A stretch of DNA of 64,000 nt from Fuerstiella sp. (GTDB lineage: Bacteria; Planctomycetota; Planctomycetia; Planctomycetales; Planctomycetaceae): the NCBI GenBank assembly GCA_022447225.1, contig JAKVAZ010000001.1, positions 403,824 through 467,823 of the forward strand, read 5' to 3'. The notes beneath the pieces were generated by a model, which worked only from the letters and a program-made list of their open reading frames with translations, did not search any database and was not told the DNA's origin. Positions 38,522 through 47,250 of this stretch are shown here, piece after piece (position 1 is the first letter of the stretch; every line of letters begins with the position of its first letter). Position numbers and translations under genes: made by a program.

Positions 38522-39265
38522 ATGGCTGACCGTTTCTTCCGACTGCTGACACTTGCTGTCGTATTCGTGACCGTGTTGCTGCTCGCCGTACCGGTCTGTG
38601 CCCAGCAGGGAAAGTTTTATCAACCGCTGAACCAGCGAACTCCGCCTGGACAGTCAGCGGCGTGGTTGACCCGTATCTGCGGCCATCAAAGCAACTGGCT
38701 TCAGCCGGTACAGATTCAGGTTCCTGGTGGCGGCCAAATTTCTATCTATTCCGGCCCGGGCAAACCTGCGGCAGTCTCATCATCTCCCGCAAGTGTTGCC
38801 GTCAATCCGGGACACGTCTACCGACTTCGGCTGGCACACATGCCTGAATTTCCGGATGCCGAACTCTATCCTTCCATCGAGATCCTCGATCGACTGCATC
38901 CACCGGCAGGGCAGGAGCATAAGTATCCGGTGCCGGTTCCGTTTTCCGGGGATGACATTCGTCTGGCATTGACCGGTCGACTGGTTACGCGAGTCATCTA
39001 TCTGGAACAACCACAGCTGGCGCAACAGCTGGATCCGCTCAACCGGGAAGTCCCTCAGACTGTTCTTCCTTCGGAGAATGTACTGCAGGAGGCTGATCGT
39101 CTGGGCCGGCCGATGATCATTGTGCGACTTGGAGCACGCCGTCCATCAAAAATCCAGTCGTCTCGAATGTTCTTCGGAACGGGTGGAGCCGCACAACTGC
39201 TGGCAAATGACGAATCAGAGCAACGGTTTTCCCAGGTTTCCGTAACGGCCGAGCGCACACAGTGA
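38522..39265 (+). CDS. Secreted envelope protein, paralogue of the preceding lipoprotein domain
   Basis: 247 aa. A signal peptide (LTLAVVFVTVLLLAVPVCA) ends near residue 28. The mature part matches the central domain of the 37234-38406 product in order and motif: VQIQVPGGGQISIY, HVYRLRLAHMPEFPDAELYPSIEI, GDDIRLALTGRLVTRVIYLEQP. Here it is Ala-Gln-cleaved rather than lipidated. Two copies of one domain in adjacent genes suggest duplication and perhaps hetero-assembly. The start is set by the signal; the ribosome site is weak. Confidence 0.78.
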   Translation: MADRFFRLLTLAVVFVTVLLLAVPVCAQQGKFYQPLNQRTPPGQSAAWLTRICGHQSNWLQPVQIQVPGGGQISIYSGPGKPAAVSSSPASVAVNPGHVYRLRLAHMPEFPDAELYPSIEILDRLHPPAGQEHKYPVPVPFSGDDIRLALTGRLVTRVIYLEQPQLAQQLDPLNREVPQTVLPSENVLQEADRLGRPMIIVRLGARRPSKIQSSRMFFGTGGAAQLLANDESEQRFSQVSVTAERTQ

Positions 39266-39302
39266 CAGCGGTCCGGATCAATTCACATAAGCTGGCATAA
39301 CC

Positions 39303-40706
39303 ATGATGAAATACGACACAACTTTGATCTGTCCGAAATCGGAACGGAAATATAAACGGGCGGCGGCAGGAATCGCTGTGGCTGTGTTGTTGTTCCTGCC
39401 GGCCTGCAGCTCCCGGACGGCATTTGTTAATCAACTGCAATCAGCCATTGTCAGTGACATCGAAACGAGTTCCGAACCGCAGACGGCGTTCCCGCATCAG
39501 GCGAATCCGGCACTCGTCACTCCCACAGACTCTTCTGACACTTTGAAAAATGTTGAATTAAGTGAAACACATGTCGTAACAGCCGGCCTGGTTCGAATGA
39601 GTAATTCACCTTACCATGATTCTTCTGTGATAACGGCCTTGTCCACGCAGGACCTGGATGATGAAGTATCAGGCGTAAAAATCATTCCGTTGTCACACAA
39701 AGTCGTTTCCGATGTCCGCCATGATCCTGTCCAACACTTTACGCCCGCCGAAATGCGAATCGATGCGGCATTTGGACGCATGTCCCCGTCTGAGTTGTAT
39801 CCGGATGAATATTTGGCTGACGGCGGCGATCGTCGATTGCCGACGCACTACTTTGGCGGTAGTCGCAGGGGATTGGATACAGAAGATACGATCGCGGAAT
39901 ACACCGATCACAACGGCAGATCTCATGTTCGTGCGTCGAATCGTGTTGCCGTTTACTCACCTCGATTTGGTTCGGTGCGAGTGATCGAAGGCGCCAGTTC
40001 CGGGACCAGAGTTCACCATGCGGTCCAGGCGAAAGAGTTTTCTTCTGTTGGCAGTATGAACCGGCAGAACGGGATTCGTCAGACGATCACGGACGAGCAG
40101 TTTGTTGCCGTCGCTTCTCGTCGGCGTGCAGACGGTGCCGAGGCGCAGCAGAATTCGATTGAGTCCACAGCCACGATTCGGCCACAGCGAAATGACAAGG
40201 TTGATCAGGGTCTGCAGGCGGAATCGATCAGAGGACGACAGATTCTGGAGCGGGAACAGGGCCCCGGTTTCCATCAGGAACTGGCAAACGCTGCTGTCTG
40301 GTCACGTGATCTGTTTCCGAAGCTGTCGGGAACAACATCTCAGGCGGCCCAGACACATCGACGTGTGACAGTTCAGGCTACTGTTGGTATTGAGGATCAG
40401 CGAGCTGAGAAGAGTGAGATACACATTGTCAAACTGGCTGATCGTGAGACAGCTGAAGTCGGCGACACAATTCGCTTCACCATTCGATTTATCAACACCG
40501 GTGATTACGATCTGCATGACGTCCGCATTGTAGACAATCTGACTCCACGCCTCCGGTTCATCCCGGATAGTTTGCAAACAGACCGCAAAGGTGATGTCAT
40601 CACCGAGCCTAACGGTGAAGGCAGTGAGGTGCTCACGTTTGTCCTGGACGATGGACTGGGAGCTCACGAATCCGGTACGGTCGAATTCGAAGTCCGTGTG
40701 AAATAA
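39303..40706 (+). CDS. DUF11-domain lipoprotein
   Basis: 467 aa. A lipoprotein signal ends in LPACSS (Cys about 36). Residues 40-370 are low in hydrophobics with no recognised domain. The C-terminal 100 residues form one DUF11 repeat (LADRETAEVGDTIRFTIRF, IRIVDNLTPRLRFI in pattern, FVLDDGLGAHESGTVEFEVRV), a surface-protein beta-sandwich. It starts 37 bp after the paralogue gene and probably belongs to the same envelope set. Confidence 0.8.
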   Translation: MMKYDTTLICPKSERKYKRAAAGIAVAVLLFLPACSSRTAFVNQLQSAIVSDIETSSEPQTAFPHQANPALVTPTDSSDTLKNVELSETHVVTAGLVRMSNSPYHDSSVITALSTQDLDDEVSGVKIIPLSHKVVSDVRHDPVQHFTPAEMRIDAAFGRMSPSELYPDEYLADGGDRRLPTHYFGGSRRGLDTEDTIAEYTDHNGRSHVRASNRVAVYSPRFGSVRVIEGASSGTRVHHAVQAKEFSSVGSMNRQNGIRQTITDEQFVAVASRRRADGAEAQQNSIESTATIRPQRNDKVDQGLQAESIRGRQILEREQGPGFHQELANAAVWSRDLFPKLSGTTSQAAQTHRRVTVQATVGIEDQRAEKSEIHIVKLADRETAEVGDTIRFTIRFINTGDYDLHDVRIVDNLTPRLRFIPDSLQTDRKGDVITEPNGEGSEVLTFVLDDGLGAHESGTVEFEVRVK

Positions 40707-40847
40707 CTCTCCGGCCCTCACAGGCGCGTAACGCAACCGGACTCTTTGAAACGGCAAAATAATGAGTTGCCGATTGAAAACCGGGACTTCCTGAACAAGG
40801 TCGAACTTTTTCGAGCTTGAATCCGGAAATTTATTGCGGTGCAGTCT

Positions 40848-42140
40848 TTATCCACTGACGAAGGACTTCGACAGGTCCAGATGTGGCGCATGTGGATAGT
40901 TGACAGCTTCGTAGTTGATTCCAAGCTCCGGCGTCAGCAGCTTTTTGCCATCGTTCGCACGTGAAGTCAGAAGCTGGTCCAGCAACCCTGCGGTCAACAG
41001 CGAGCGCTCGACAGGATAGGCCGGTTGTCCGGTGTGAACCATTTGCTCAATGCCCTTAAGCAGATATGAAAAATGCGGATAGCGGGGCATAGCTCGCTCT
41101 TCACCGATTCCACCGACAGGCTTTTCACCGCGGACCTTGACGACGGCCGCTATCCCGCGTGAGTATCTTGGCAACATCAGAACAGGAGCAAGCAATCCGT
41201 CTGTGTACTGAATCAGAAAAATTGTGAAGCCCTGTGGGTCGACTTTCAGCAGGTCCTGATCGGCCGTTGGTGTGACTTCCAGAATCAGCTTCAGCAGATC
41301 CGGACGAATGATATTGTTGCTGATAAGTTCCTTCAGGCGGGATCCCGGCAGACACTGCACCCAGTCGACACCCTGATGCTCACACTTTCTGCGTTCAATA
41401 ATGCACTGCAGATAATCCAGTGTGTGAAAGCCATAGATATCGAGTCCTGAATATCCAATTGCAAGACAGGCTTCCAGGTCACTGCCCATCGGCAGCGTGA
41501 AATCGGGCTTCCGAAACGTCACCGGCAATGACGATCCGGCCATGAAGGGAATCTTTAGCTGTTGAGCCCGGTTGTACATCCACTTTGCGTCTTTCCACAC
41601 AGGTCCTGGATGTTTGTCGTTAAACACGGGAACGATCTGATTGTACTTTTCCAGTGTATTCGTAATCTCTTCAAAGAATCGTCGCCGTGGGTAAAGGTGC
41701 TGTTCCTTTTCATTCCACGGATATTCGCCGTGCTCACCCACACTGATGATTCCATCCACGGCAACTTGGCCCTCGCCCAGGGAGATCGCCTGTTCAATCG
41801 AATCGCAGATCGGAAAGCCGTGTTTCACTGACATCTCCCGAGAGATGTCTCGAGCCATCTCTCGGTCGGGAAACTGATCAACATACATCGACGCCAGTTC
41901 CAGATCCGGTCCGGGTCCACCAGCCTGATTCCAGCCTTCCAGGATCTTGCCGATCAACACGTCTGTGTGTGAATTCTTGATGTAGATAGTAACGACTGCC
42001 GCAATCCGCTTCCTGACGCGAGGTGTGATCGTGTCGGCACCTGCGAACGGCACCATACCAAAACCCAATGCAGCCGCACTGGTCTGGATAAATGATCTAC
42101 GGTCGACTGAATACCGTCCGTCGTCGGATTGTTTCATCAC
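40848..42140 (-). CDS. Tat-exported protein of unknown function
   Basis: 430 aa. The N-terminus VDRRSFIQTSAAALGFGMV is a clear twin-arginine signal. After it, RIAAVVTIYIKNSHTDVLIGKILEGW and further on DGIISVGEHGEYPWNEKEQ and FNDKHPGPVWKDAKWMYNRA are typical of an uncharacterised family I associate with Planctomycetes and Verrucomicrobia. No catalytic motif can be named. It lies 141 bp from the DUF1559 gene upstream on the same strand. Confidence 0.8.
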   Translation of the reverse strand: MMKQSDDGRYSVDRRSFIQTSAAALGFGMVPFAGADTITPRVRKRIAAVVTIYIKNSHTDVLIGKILEGWNQAGGPGPDLELASMYVDQFPDREMARDISREMSVKHGFPICDSIEQAISLGEGQVAVDGIISVGEHGEYPWNEKEQHLYPRRRFFEEITNTLEKYNQIVPVFNDKHPGPVWKDAKWMYNRAQQLKIPFMAGSSLPVTFRKPDFTLPMGSDLEACLAIGYSGLDIYGFHTLDYLQCIIERRKCEHQGVDWVQCLPGSRLKELISNNIIRPDLLKLILEVTPTADQDLLKVDPQGFTIFLIQYTDGLLAPVLMLPRYSRGIAAVVKVRGEKPVGGIGEERAMPRYPHFSYLLKGIEQMVHTGQPAYPVERSLLTAGLLDQLLTSRANDGKKLLTPELGINYEAVNYPHAPHLDLSKSFVSG

Positions 42141-42281
42141 TATCCATGTCCAGCTGAAATAAGTAGTTCGGTGGCGTGGCTGCCGGTGCGAGTCACGGTT
42201 TTCGATACGGCCCTCGTGAGAAGGGGCGCCCTTCAGACATCCCTGGACATCGAGGGAGGGAGTCGCTCGTGTGAGGGAGAG

Positions 42282-43298
42282 TTATTCAACTCCAACGGGC
42301 ATGCCATCGTTGCGTATTCCCAGTTTTTGGTATACACCCAGTTGTTGTCGGTCATAGTCCACTTCATTTGTCAGCTCAGACTGACTTAGACCTCCGTTAC
42401 TAAAGTGAATTTCATTGCTGATGAAACGCACCGAGCTGTCGCAAAAGACGAACCAGGCTCCGCCGCTGTGAGCGCTGCTGAACCCTTCACTACAGCTGTC
42501 GCATTGGTTCGGTGACTCACGCGTAACGGGTGAATTAAGCTCTTCACTGACCCGACCTCGGTTTTGGTAAACACCCCAGTTACAACCGCCAGGCGGATTC
42601 CGACAACCTGCCCATACACCGGAAGCGCAGCGCATATCCCGTTCGCCGAGCATGAACGTGTTGCTGGTTCCGTCCCTGATGTCTTGCAGCCCGGTGACAC
42701 TGCCGTTGTAGAAGACTCCGTTATTGCTGAACGAGCCACCTTTGTCATAGAGTCCTTGGCAGGCCACATAGTTCGCCGTGCCCAATTCGAGTTTTTCGGT
42801 ATTGCCATCACCGTTGAAATGACGGAGTTCGGCTGGCAGCTGATCCGGGGTCGAGTCAGAGGGACACCGAAAGACCGCAATCGGAGTTTGTACCAAGCGG
42901 TTTATCCCGGGATCCTGCAATATTTCGGTCAGTCGTCGGTTCGTTACGTCGAGTTGTTCGTACAGCTGGTTTTGCTCAATTTGGGGCAGAATGAACGTTC
43001 CCCACCCCCATGATTCCTGTCTGTGTTCGTCGTCCATACAGCCTGGCGGAAACGAGCCGTGACAATCGTGATAATAATGGATGGCCAGCCCCAACTGGCG
43101 GAGATTGTTGGCGCACTGGATCCGTCGAGCGGTCTCCCTCGCTGTTTGTACGGCCGGCAACAATATCGCGATCAACACACCGATGATCGCAAAGATCACC
43201 AGCAGCTCAATCAGTGTATAACCATATCTGACTGTTTCGCCTGGGATTCCCCGCACCGCACGATGGCGATCTTGAAACAATCGTGGCCCATTGCTCAT
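42282..43298 (-). CDS. DUF1559 protein with pseudopilin N-terminus
   Basis: 338 aa. The N-terminal GYTLIELLVIFAIIGVLIAI is a type IV prepilin-like helix with cleavage before or after Gly. AVQTARETARRIQCANNLRQLGLAIHYYH, FRCPSDSTPD, NTFMLGERDM and the closing FCDSSVRFISNEI are the hallmarks of the DUF1559 family, greatly expanded in planctomycetes and used in large numbers per genome. The helix precedes an extracytoplasmic domain. Role unknown; pseudopilus-like assembly is a guess. Confidence 0.93.
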   Translation of the reverse strand: MSNGPRLFQDRHRAVRGIPGETVRYGYTLIELLVIFAIIGVLIAILLPAVQTARETARRIQCANNLRQLGLAIHYYHDCHGSFPPGCMDDEHRQESWGWGTFILPQIEQNQLYEQLDVTNRRLTEILQDPGINRLVQTPIAVFRCPSDSTPDQLPAELRHFNGDGNTEKLELGTANYVACQGLYDKGGSFSNNGVFYNGSVTGLQDIRDGTSNTFMLGERDMRCASGVWAGCRNPPGGCNWGVYQNRGRVSEELNSPVTRESPNQCDSCSEGFSSAHSGGAWFVFCDSSVRFISNEIHFSNGGLSQSELTNEVDYDRQQLGVYQKLGIRNDGMPVGVE

Positions 43299-43336
43299 AA
43301 GAGATTCTCAATCTGTCGTAATTCTTCTGTTAATGA

Positions 43337-43990
43337 TCAAAGCACCCCGTATTTTTCGTACGCAGCCACCGCCTTCATCCCGTCGCGAATCTCATCGCGT
43401 ATTTTGTTTTCAGTGTGGACTTTGTCCCACGCGATTTGAATTGCCTTCCCTTCGATTTCCTGAGGGACCACGACCACGCCGTCAATGTCTGCGATTACCA
43501 GATCACCGGAACAGAACTTCACTCCGGCGATCTCTACCGGCACATCAGTCTCAATCACTCGCTGCCGATTCAGACTGTCGTACACACTGGTGCCCCGAGC
43601 GAAAACCGGAAAATTCATATCACGGATTTTTGTGACGTCACGTGTTGCTCCGTCCACAATCGCACCCACGCAGCCGGAATTTTGTGATGCGGTGGAAAGG
43701 AGTTCCCCCCAAAGAGCAGCATGCATGGATCCTCCGGCCGCACAAATCAGCACGCTGTCCTCTGAGCATTCATCAACCGCTTTTAGCTCAAGTTCGTATG
43801 GATTCGGATCGTTGTGATACATGTCTGCCCACAAGGTTGTCTTGCATCGACCCACCAGAACCCTTGGGGAAGTATAAGGCGTTAACGTTACGCGTGGTGA
43901 CTGATGACAGTATCCAAGTCCGTCCAGGGCATCCGCAACGACCGCGGCGTACAGCGACTGTCGCATCATTTTCAGTGTAATGTTACTCAT
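43337..43990 (-). CDS. RraA-like protein
   Basis: 217 aa. The motif AALWGELLSTASQNSGCVGAIVDGATRD and the closing GDLVIADIDGVVVVPQE are the RraA/4-hydroxy-4-methyl-2-oxoglutarate aldolase signature. The Arg and Asp in DGATRD bind metal and substrate in the aldolase branch. Either an RNase E regulator or an aldolase is possible; without RNase E in view, the aldolase-like class is preferred. GGAA sits before the ATG. It diverges from the M81 peptidase gene over a 79-bp gap. Confidence 0.88.
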   Translation of the reverse strand: MSNITLKMMRQSLYAAVVADALDGLGYCHQSPRVTLTPYTSPRVLVGRCKTTLWADMYHNDPNPYELELKAVDECSEDSVLICAAGGSMHAALWGELLSTASQNSGCVGAIVDGATRDVTKIRDMNFPVFARGTSVYDSLNRQRVIETDVPVEIAGVKFCSGDLVIADIDGVVVVPQEIEGKAIQIAWDKVHTENKIRDEIRDGMKAVAAYEKYGVL

Positions 43991-44069
43991 GTTATTTCCG
44001 ATTCGAGTTTCCTACGATATTCACCGGCCAGTACGATTGTCCTGTTTCAGTTCGTTTCACAGGTGTTCT

Positions 44070-45563
44070 ATGCGCGTCGGTATCATTGGTCTGCTGCATG
44101 AATCCAATACGTTTATTGCAGAAAAGACTACGCTTAAGCACTTTCAACACGACACCCTGCTGACGGGTCCGGCAATTCATGATCGATTTGCCGAAACAGG
44201 TCATGAACTGGGTGGATTTTTCGCCGGGCTGCAACAGGAGTTGATCGAACCTGTTCCGATCTTGGCAGCAAGGGCTGTCCCGTTCGGACCGATTCTCACC
44301 GAAGTATTTCAGCAGTTGCTGGAGATGATGCAAACCGAACTGGCGGGTGTCGGCCCGCTGGACGGAATTCTGGTGGCTCCGCACGGAGCGACAGTTTGTG
44401 AGTCTGTGGGTGACGCAGACGGATACTGGCTGGCAAAACTGCGTGAACAGGCCGGACCAAAAATGCCGATTATCGGTACGCTCGACGCCCATGCAAATTT
44501 GTCTCAACAAATGGTTGATGCGACCGATGCTCTGATTGCGTACCGCACCAATCCGCATTTGGATCAATTTGAGCGAGGCGTGGATGCAGCCCGACTGATG
44601 GCTCAAACGCTGCGCGGAGAAGTGTGCCCTGTTCAACGTGCACAGTTCCCGCCGCTGTCCATCAATATGGAGCGTCAGATGACGTCCGAACCGCATCTGA
44701 CACCTCTATATGAAGCACTGGAAGAGTCGCACGGCAAAGCAGGAGTACTCGCCGGCAGCATCCTGCTGGGGTTCCCGTATTCCGATGTTGAGGAAATGGG
44801 CTCTTCTGTGCTGTTTGTCACTGATCGCGACCTTCAGCTTGCCGCCGATGAGTCAGAAAAGCTTGCCGAACAAATGTGGCAGAGCCGTCAGGAACTGGAT
44901 GGACGGTATCTCAGTATGGATCAGGCAGTTCGCCAGGCCGCCGGCATGGACGGACCGGTGTGCCTTCTGGATATGGGCGATAATGTGGGAGGTGGGTCAC
45001 CGGGTGACAGCACTCATCTGGCTCATGCCATCCGCCGGTCCGATGTTGCCAGTGCCTTGATTTGTGTCTTTGATCCCGACGCGGTCCGGGAATCGGTTGC
45101 TGTCGGGGTTGGTGGAACAGTCGAACTGAAAATCGGAGGAAAGACAGACGACCGGCACGGTGTTCCGCTCACCGGTACCTGGACGGTTCATGATATTGTT
45201 GATGGTGAGTTTACTGACAGGCAGATCCGGCACGGTGGATTTACACGATACAATCAGGGACGTTCTGCTGTGATACAAAGCACTGACGGACAGCTCACAG
45301 TTTTGTTGAATTCCAGACGAACACCGCCATTCAGCCTGGTGCAGCTCACCAGTTGCGGTCTGAATCCGACACAATACCAGATCATTGTGGCCAAGGGGGT
45401 AAACGCACCTGTGGCGGCCTATGCACCCGTTTGCCGGCACCTGATTCGCGTCAACAGTCCGGGGTGTACTACGGCAGAGATGACACAGCTGGAATTTCGA
45501 TATCGAAGGAGGCCAATGTTTCCTTTTGAAAACGATGCCCTGTTCAGGTCCCGCACGGATTAA
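44070..45563 (+). CDS. M81 family metallopeptidase (MlrC-like)
   Basis: 497 aa. RVGIIGLLHESNTFI at the start, IGTLDAHANLSQQMVDA in the middle, DMGDNVGGGSPGDST and the C-terminal half are M81/MlrC features; MlrC cleaves linear microcystin, but family members occur in many bacteria with unknown peptides. The zinc ligands probably lie in His and Asp of DAHAN and nearby. The ATG at 44070 follows AGGTG; the frame is open to 43980. It is divergent from the RraA-like gene and may share control with it. Confidence 0.9.
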   Translation: MRVGIIGLLHESNTFIAEKTTLKHFQHDTLLTGPAIHDRFAETGHELGGFFAGLQQELIEPVPILAARAVPFGPILTEVFQQLLEMMQTELAGVGPLDGILVAPHGATVCESVGDADGYWLAKLREQAGPKMPIIGTLDAHANLSQQMVDATDALIAYRTNPHLDQFERGVDAARLMAQTLRGEVCPVQRAQFPPLSINMERQMTSEPHLTPLYEALEESHGKAGVLAGSILLGFPYSDVEEMGSSVLFVTDRDLQLAADESEKLAEQMWQSRQELDGRYLSMDQAVRQAAGMDGPVCLLDMGDNVGGGSPGDSTHLAHAIRRSDVASALICVFDPDAVRESVAVGVGGTVELKIGGKTDDRHGVPLTGTWTVHDIVDGEFTDRQIRHGGFTRYNQGRSAVIQSTDGQLTVLLNSRRTPPFSLVQLTSCGLNPTQYQIIVAKGVNAPVAAYAPVCRHLIRVNSPGCTTAEMTQLEFRYRRRPMFPFENDALFRSRTD

Positions 45564-45642
45564 CTGTCAGCGGCTGCTGCCGCGGGGAGCAGCTTCCACG
45601 TCACAAACTGAGAGTTGCCCCGTTTCAATGCAGCTGTTTGTC

Positions 45643-46731
45643 TTACAAATTGGTAAGGCACTCCTGCAAAGCACTCAGCAGCTGATCAATTTCCTGATCG
45701 GTGCCAATCGTAATTCGCAGTCCGTCCATTGTACTCTGACCAGATCCCGTCCCGGGAAAACTCATGTAACGTACGAGCACACGCCGCTGTTTGAGGCCAA
45801 GGTAGATCGACTCATGCTGACCGGACACGTGTTGTGTCCAGACGAAATTTGCCTGACTGGGATACACATTAAAACCAAGCTCCGTCAACGCGGTTGCCAG
45901 ACGGCCACGCGTTGACAGAATTTTTGCACGGTTGGACAGCATCCAGTCCTGATCCTGGATGGCGGCAGTGGCTGCTGCAATCGATACGGCGTCACAATTG
46001 TAGCTGTCTTTGGCCTTTTGCATCTGAGATGTGAGGTCAGGATGAGCGATCGAAAACCCAAATCGAATTCCTGCGAGGCTGTACGACTTGCTGAGTGTTC
46101 GTGTGATCACCAGGCGTCGATCAAAGCGTTCGTCCTGCAGTAGTTCGCCTCGGTGCGGCGCATCCGTAAAGTCAGCGTAAGCTTCATCCAGCACCAGAAG
46201 TCCGTCGTCAGGCAGTAACTGTGCCAGCATGTCAGGCGGCCAAACATTACCGGTTGGCGAGTTGGGATTGGGAACAAAAAATACGCGTGAACGCATTCGC
46301 AGTTTTGCCGCATCTTCCGGCGACCATACGAAGGACTCATCCAGCAACAGTCGTTCCAGCCGACAGTCCTGGATCTGAGCGAGTGCTTCGTACAAAACGT
46401 AACTTGGATACGGGTACGCAATCAAATGACCTGAATCACAGGCGGTGCGTACGATGACCGTCAGATTTTCATCGCTTCCGTTGGCCGGGAGGATCCATTC
46501 GGGATCCAGATCAAAGAGTTCTGCGGCCGCAAGGCGAAATGGAGTTGCCAGAGCGTCAGGATAGATGTTCAGTCGGCTGCCGGCGGCCTGCTTAATCGCT
46601 TCGACCACATGAGGCGAGGGAGGATACGGGTTTTCGTTGGTATTCAGCTTGACCCAGCCGGATTCCTGAGGCTGTTCGCCGGGAGTGTATCCTGCAATTT
46701 GACAAATGGTATTTCGGACTGGCAAAGACAT
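45643..46731 (-). CDS. hisC: Histidinol-phosphate aminotransferase
   Basis: 362 aa, fold type I PLP enzyme of histidine synthesis. WVKLNTNENPYPPSP is the family start; the PLP lysine lies in TRTLSKSYSLAGIRFGF, and VLDEAYADF carries the cofactor-ring Asp. The Met at 46731 is used because it sits just before the conserved start; the frame opens at 46806. No other his gene is nearby. A general aromatic or imidazole aminotransferase role remains possible. Confidence 0.93.
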   Translation of the reverse strand: MSLPVRNTICQIAGYTPGEQPQESGWVKLNTNENPYPPSPHVVEAIKQAAGSRLNIYPDALATPFRLAAAELFDLDPEWILPANGSDENLTVIVRTACDSGHLIAYPYPSYVLYEALAQIQDCRLERLLLDESFVWSPEDAAKLRMRSRVFFVPNPNSPTGNVWPPDMLAQLLPDDGLLVLDEAYADFTDAPHRGELLQDERFDRRLVITRTLSKSYSLAGIRFGFSIAHPDLTSQMQKAKDSYNCDAVSIAAATAAIQDQDWMLSNRAKILSTRGRLATALTELGFNVYPSQANFVWTQHVSGQHESIYLGLKQRRVLVRYMSFPGTGSGQSTMDGLRITIGTDQEIDQLLSALQECLTNL

Positions 46732-46860
46732 AATCCGGATGGTGACAATAATTAAAGACGGGCAGATGAAAGACTGAGCATACCGCCTGTTACGACGCTC
46801 ATGCATTCCTGCTGCTGACTATTTCGGTGGAAACCTGGAACACTTGCGTGGAACAGAATT

Positions 46861-47118
46861 GTGGAACAGTTCATAGGACAGGACGTCGTGATCGATGTGG
46901 AGTCACAGTACGTCTTTCTGGGACGCCTGGTATCACTGACGTCCGGTTGGCTGACACTGAGGCAGGCGGATGTCCATGATCTTCGGGATTCCCAGACGAC
47001 ACGGGAGTTGTATGTGCTTGACTCACGCACAGACGGCATCCGTGTTAATCGCCAAGAGGTGCTCATTCCCACTGATCAGATCGTCAGTGTGTCTCGACTG
47101 GATGACGTGATCGAATGA
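46861..47118 (+). CDS. Small Sm-like protein, unknown function
   Basis: 85 aa from a GTG start with GGAA upstream. The sequence FIGQDVVIDVESQYVFLGRLVSLTSGWLTLRQADVHD, then VLIPTDQIVSVSRLDDV resembles a strand-rich Sm/LSm-like fold (GQxVxID ... FxGxLxxx ... LxxADVHD). RNA binding is a guess; I recognise no exact family. It diverges from hisC. Confidence 0.62.
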   Translation: MEQFIGQDVVIDVESQYVFLGRLVSLTSGWLTLRQADVHDLRDSQTTRELYVLDSRTDGIRVNRQEVLIPTDQIVSVSRLDDVIE

Positions 47119-47250
47119 TGGCACATTTTACGAACGCTGTCGGACTGTCGCCAGAAAACGGTACTGCAGCGATTTGTGAAACCGCAGTCCGACTGATGCC
47201 GTGTTGACGGATTACTGGTCTTTGCCGGTTTGAGTTACTATTGGCTATCG

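Noticed and set aside
37234-39265. Mobile element or recent transfer around the duplicated envelope genes
   Set aside because: No terminal repeats, transposase or change of base use; plain gene duplication explains it.
42220-42234. GAAGGGGCGCCCTTC as a terminator
   Set aside because: Six-base stem with no T-run on either strand.
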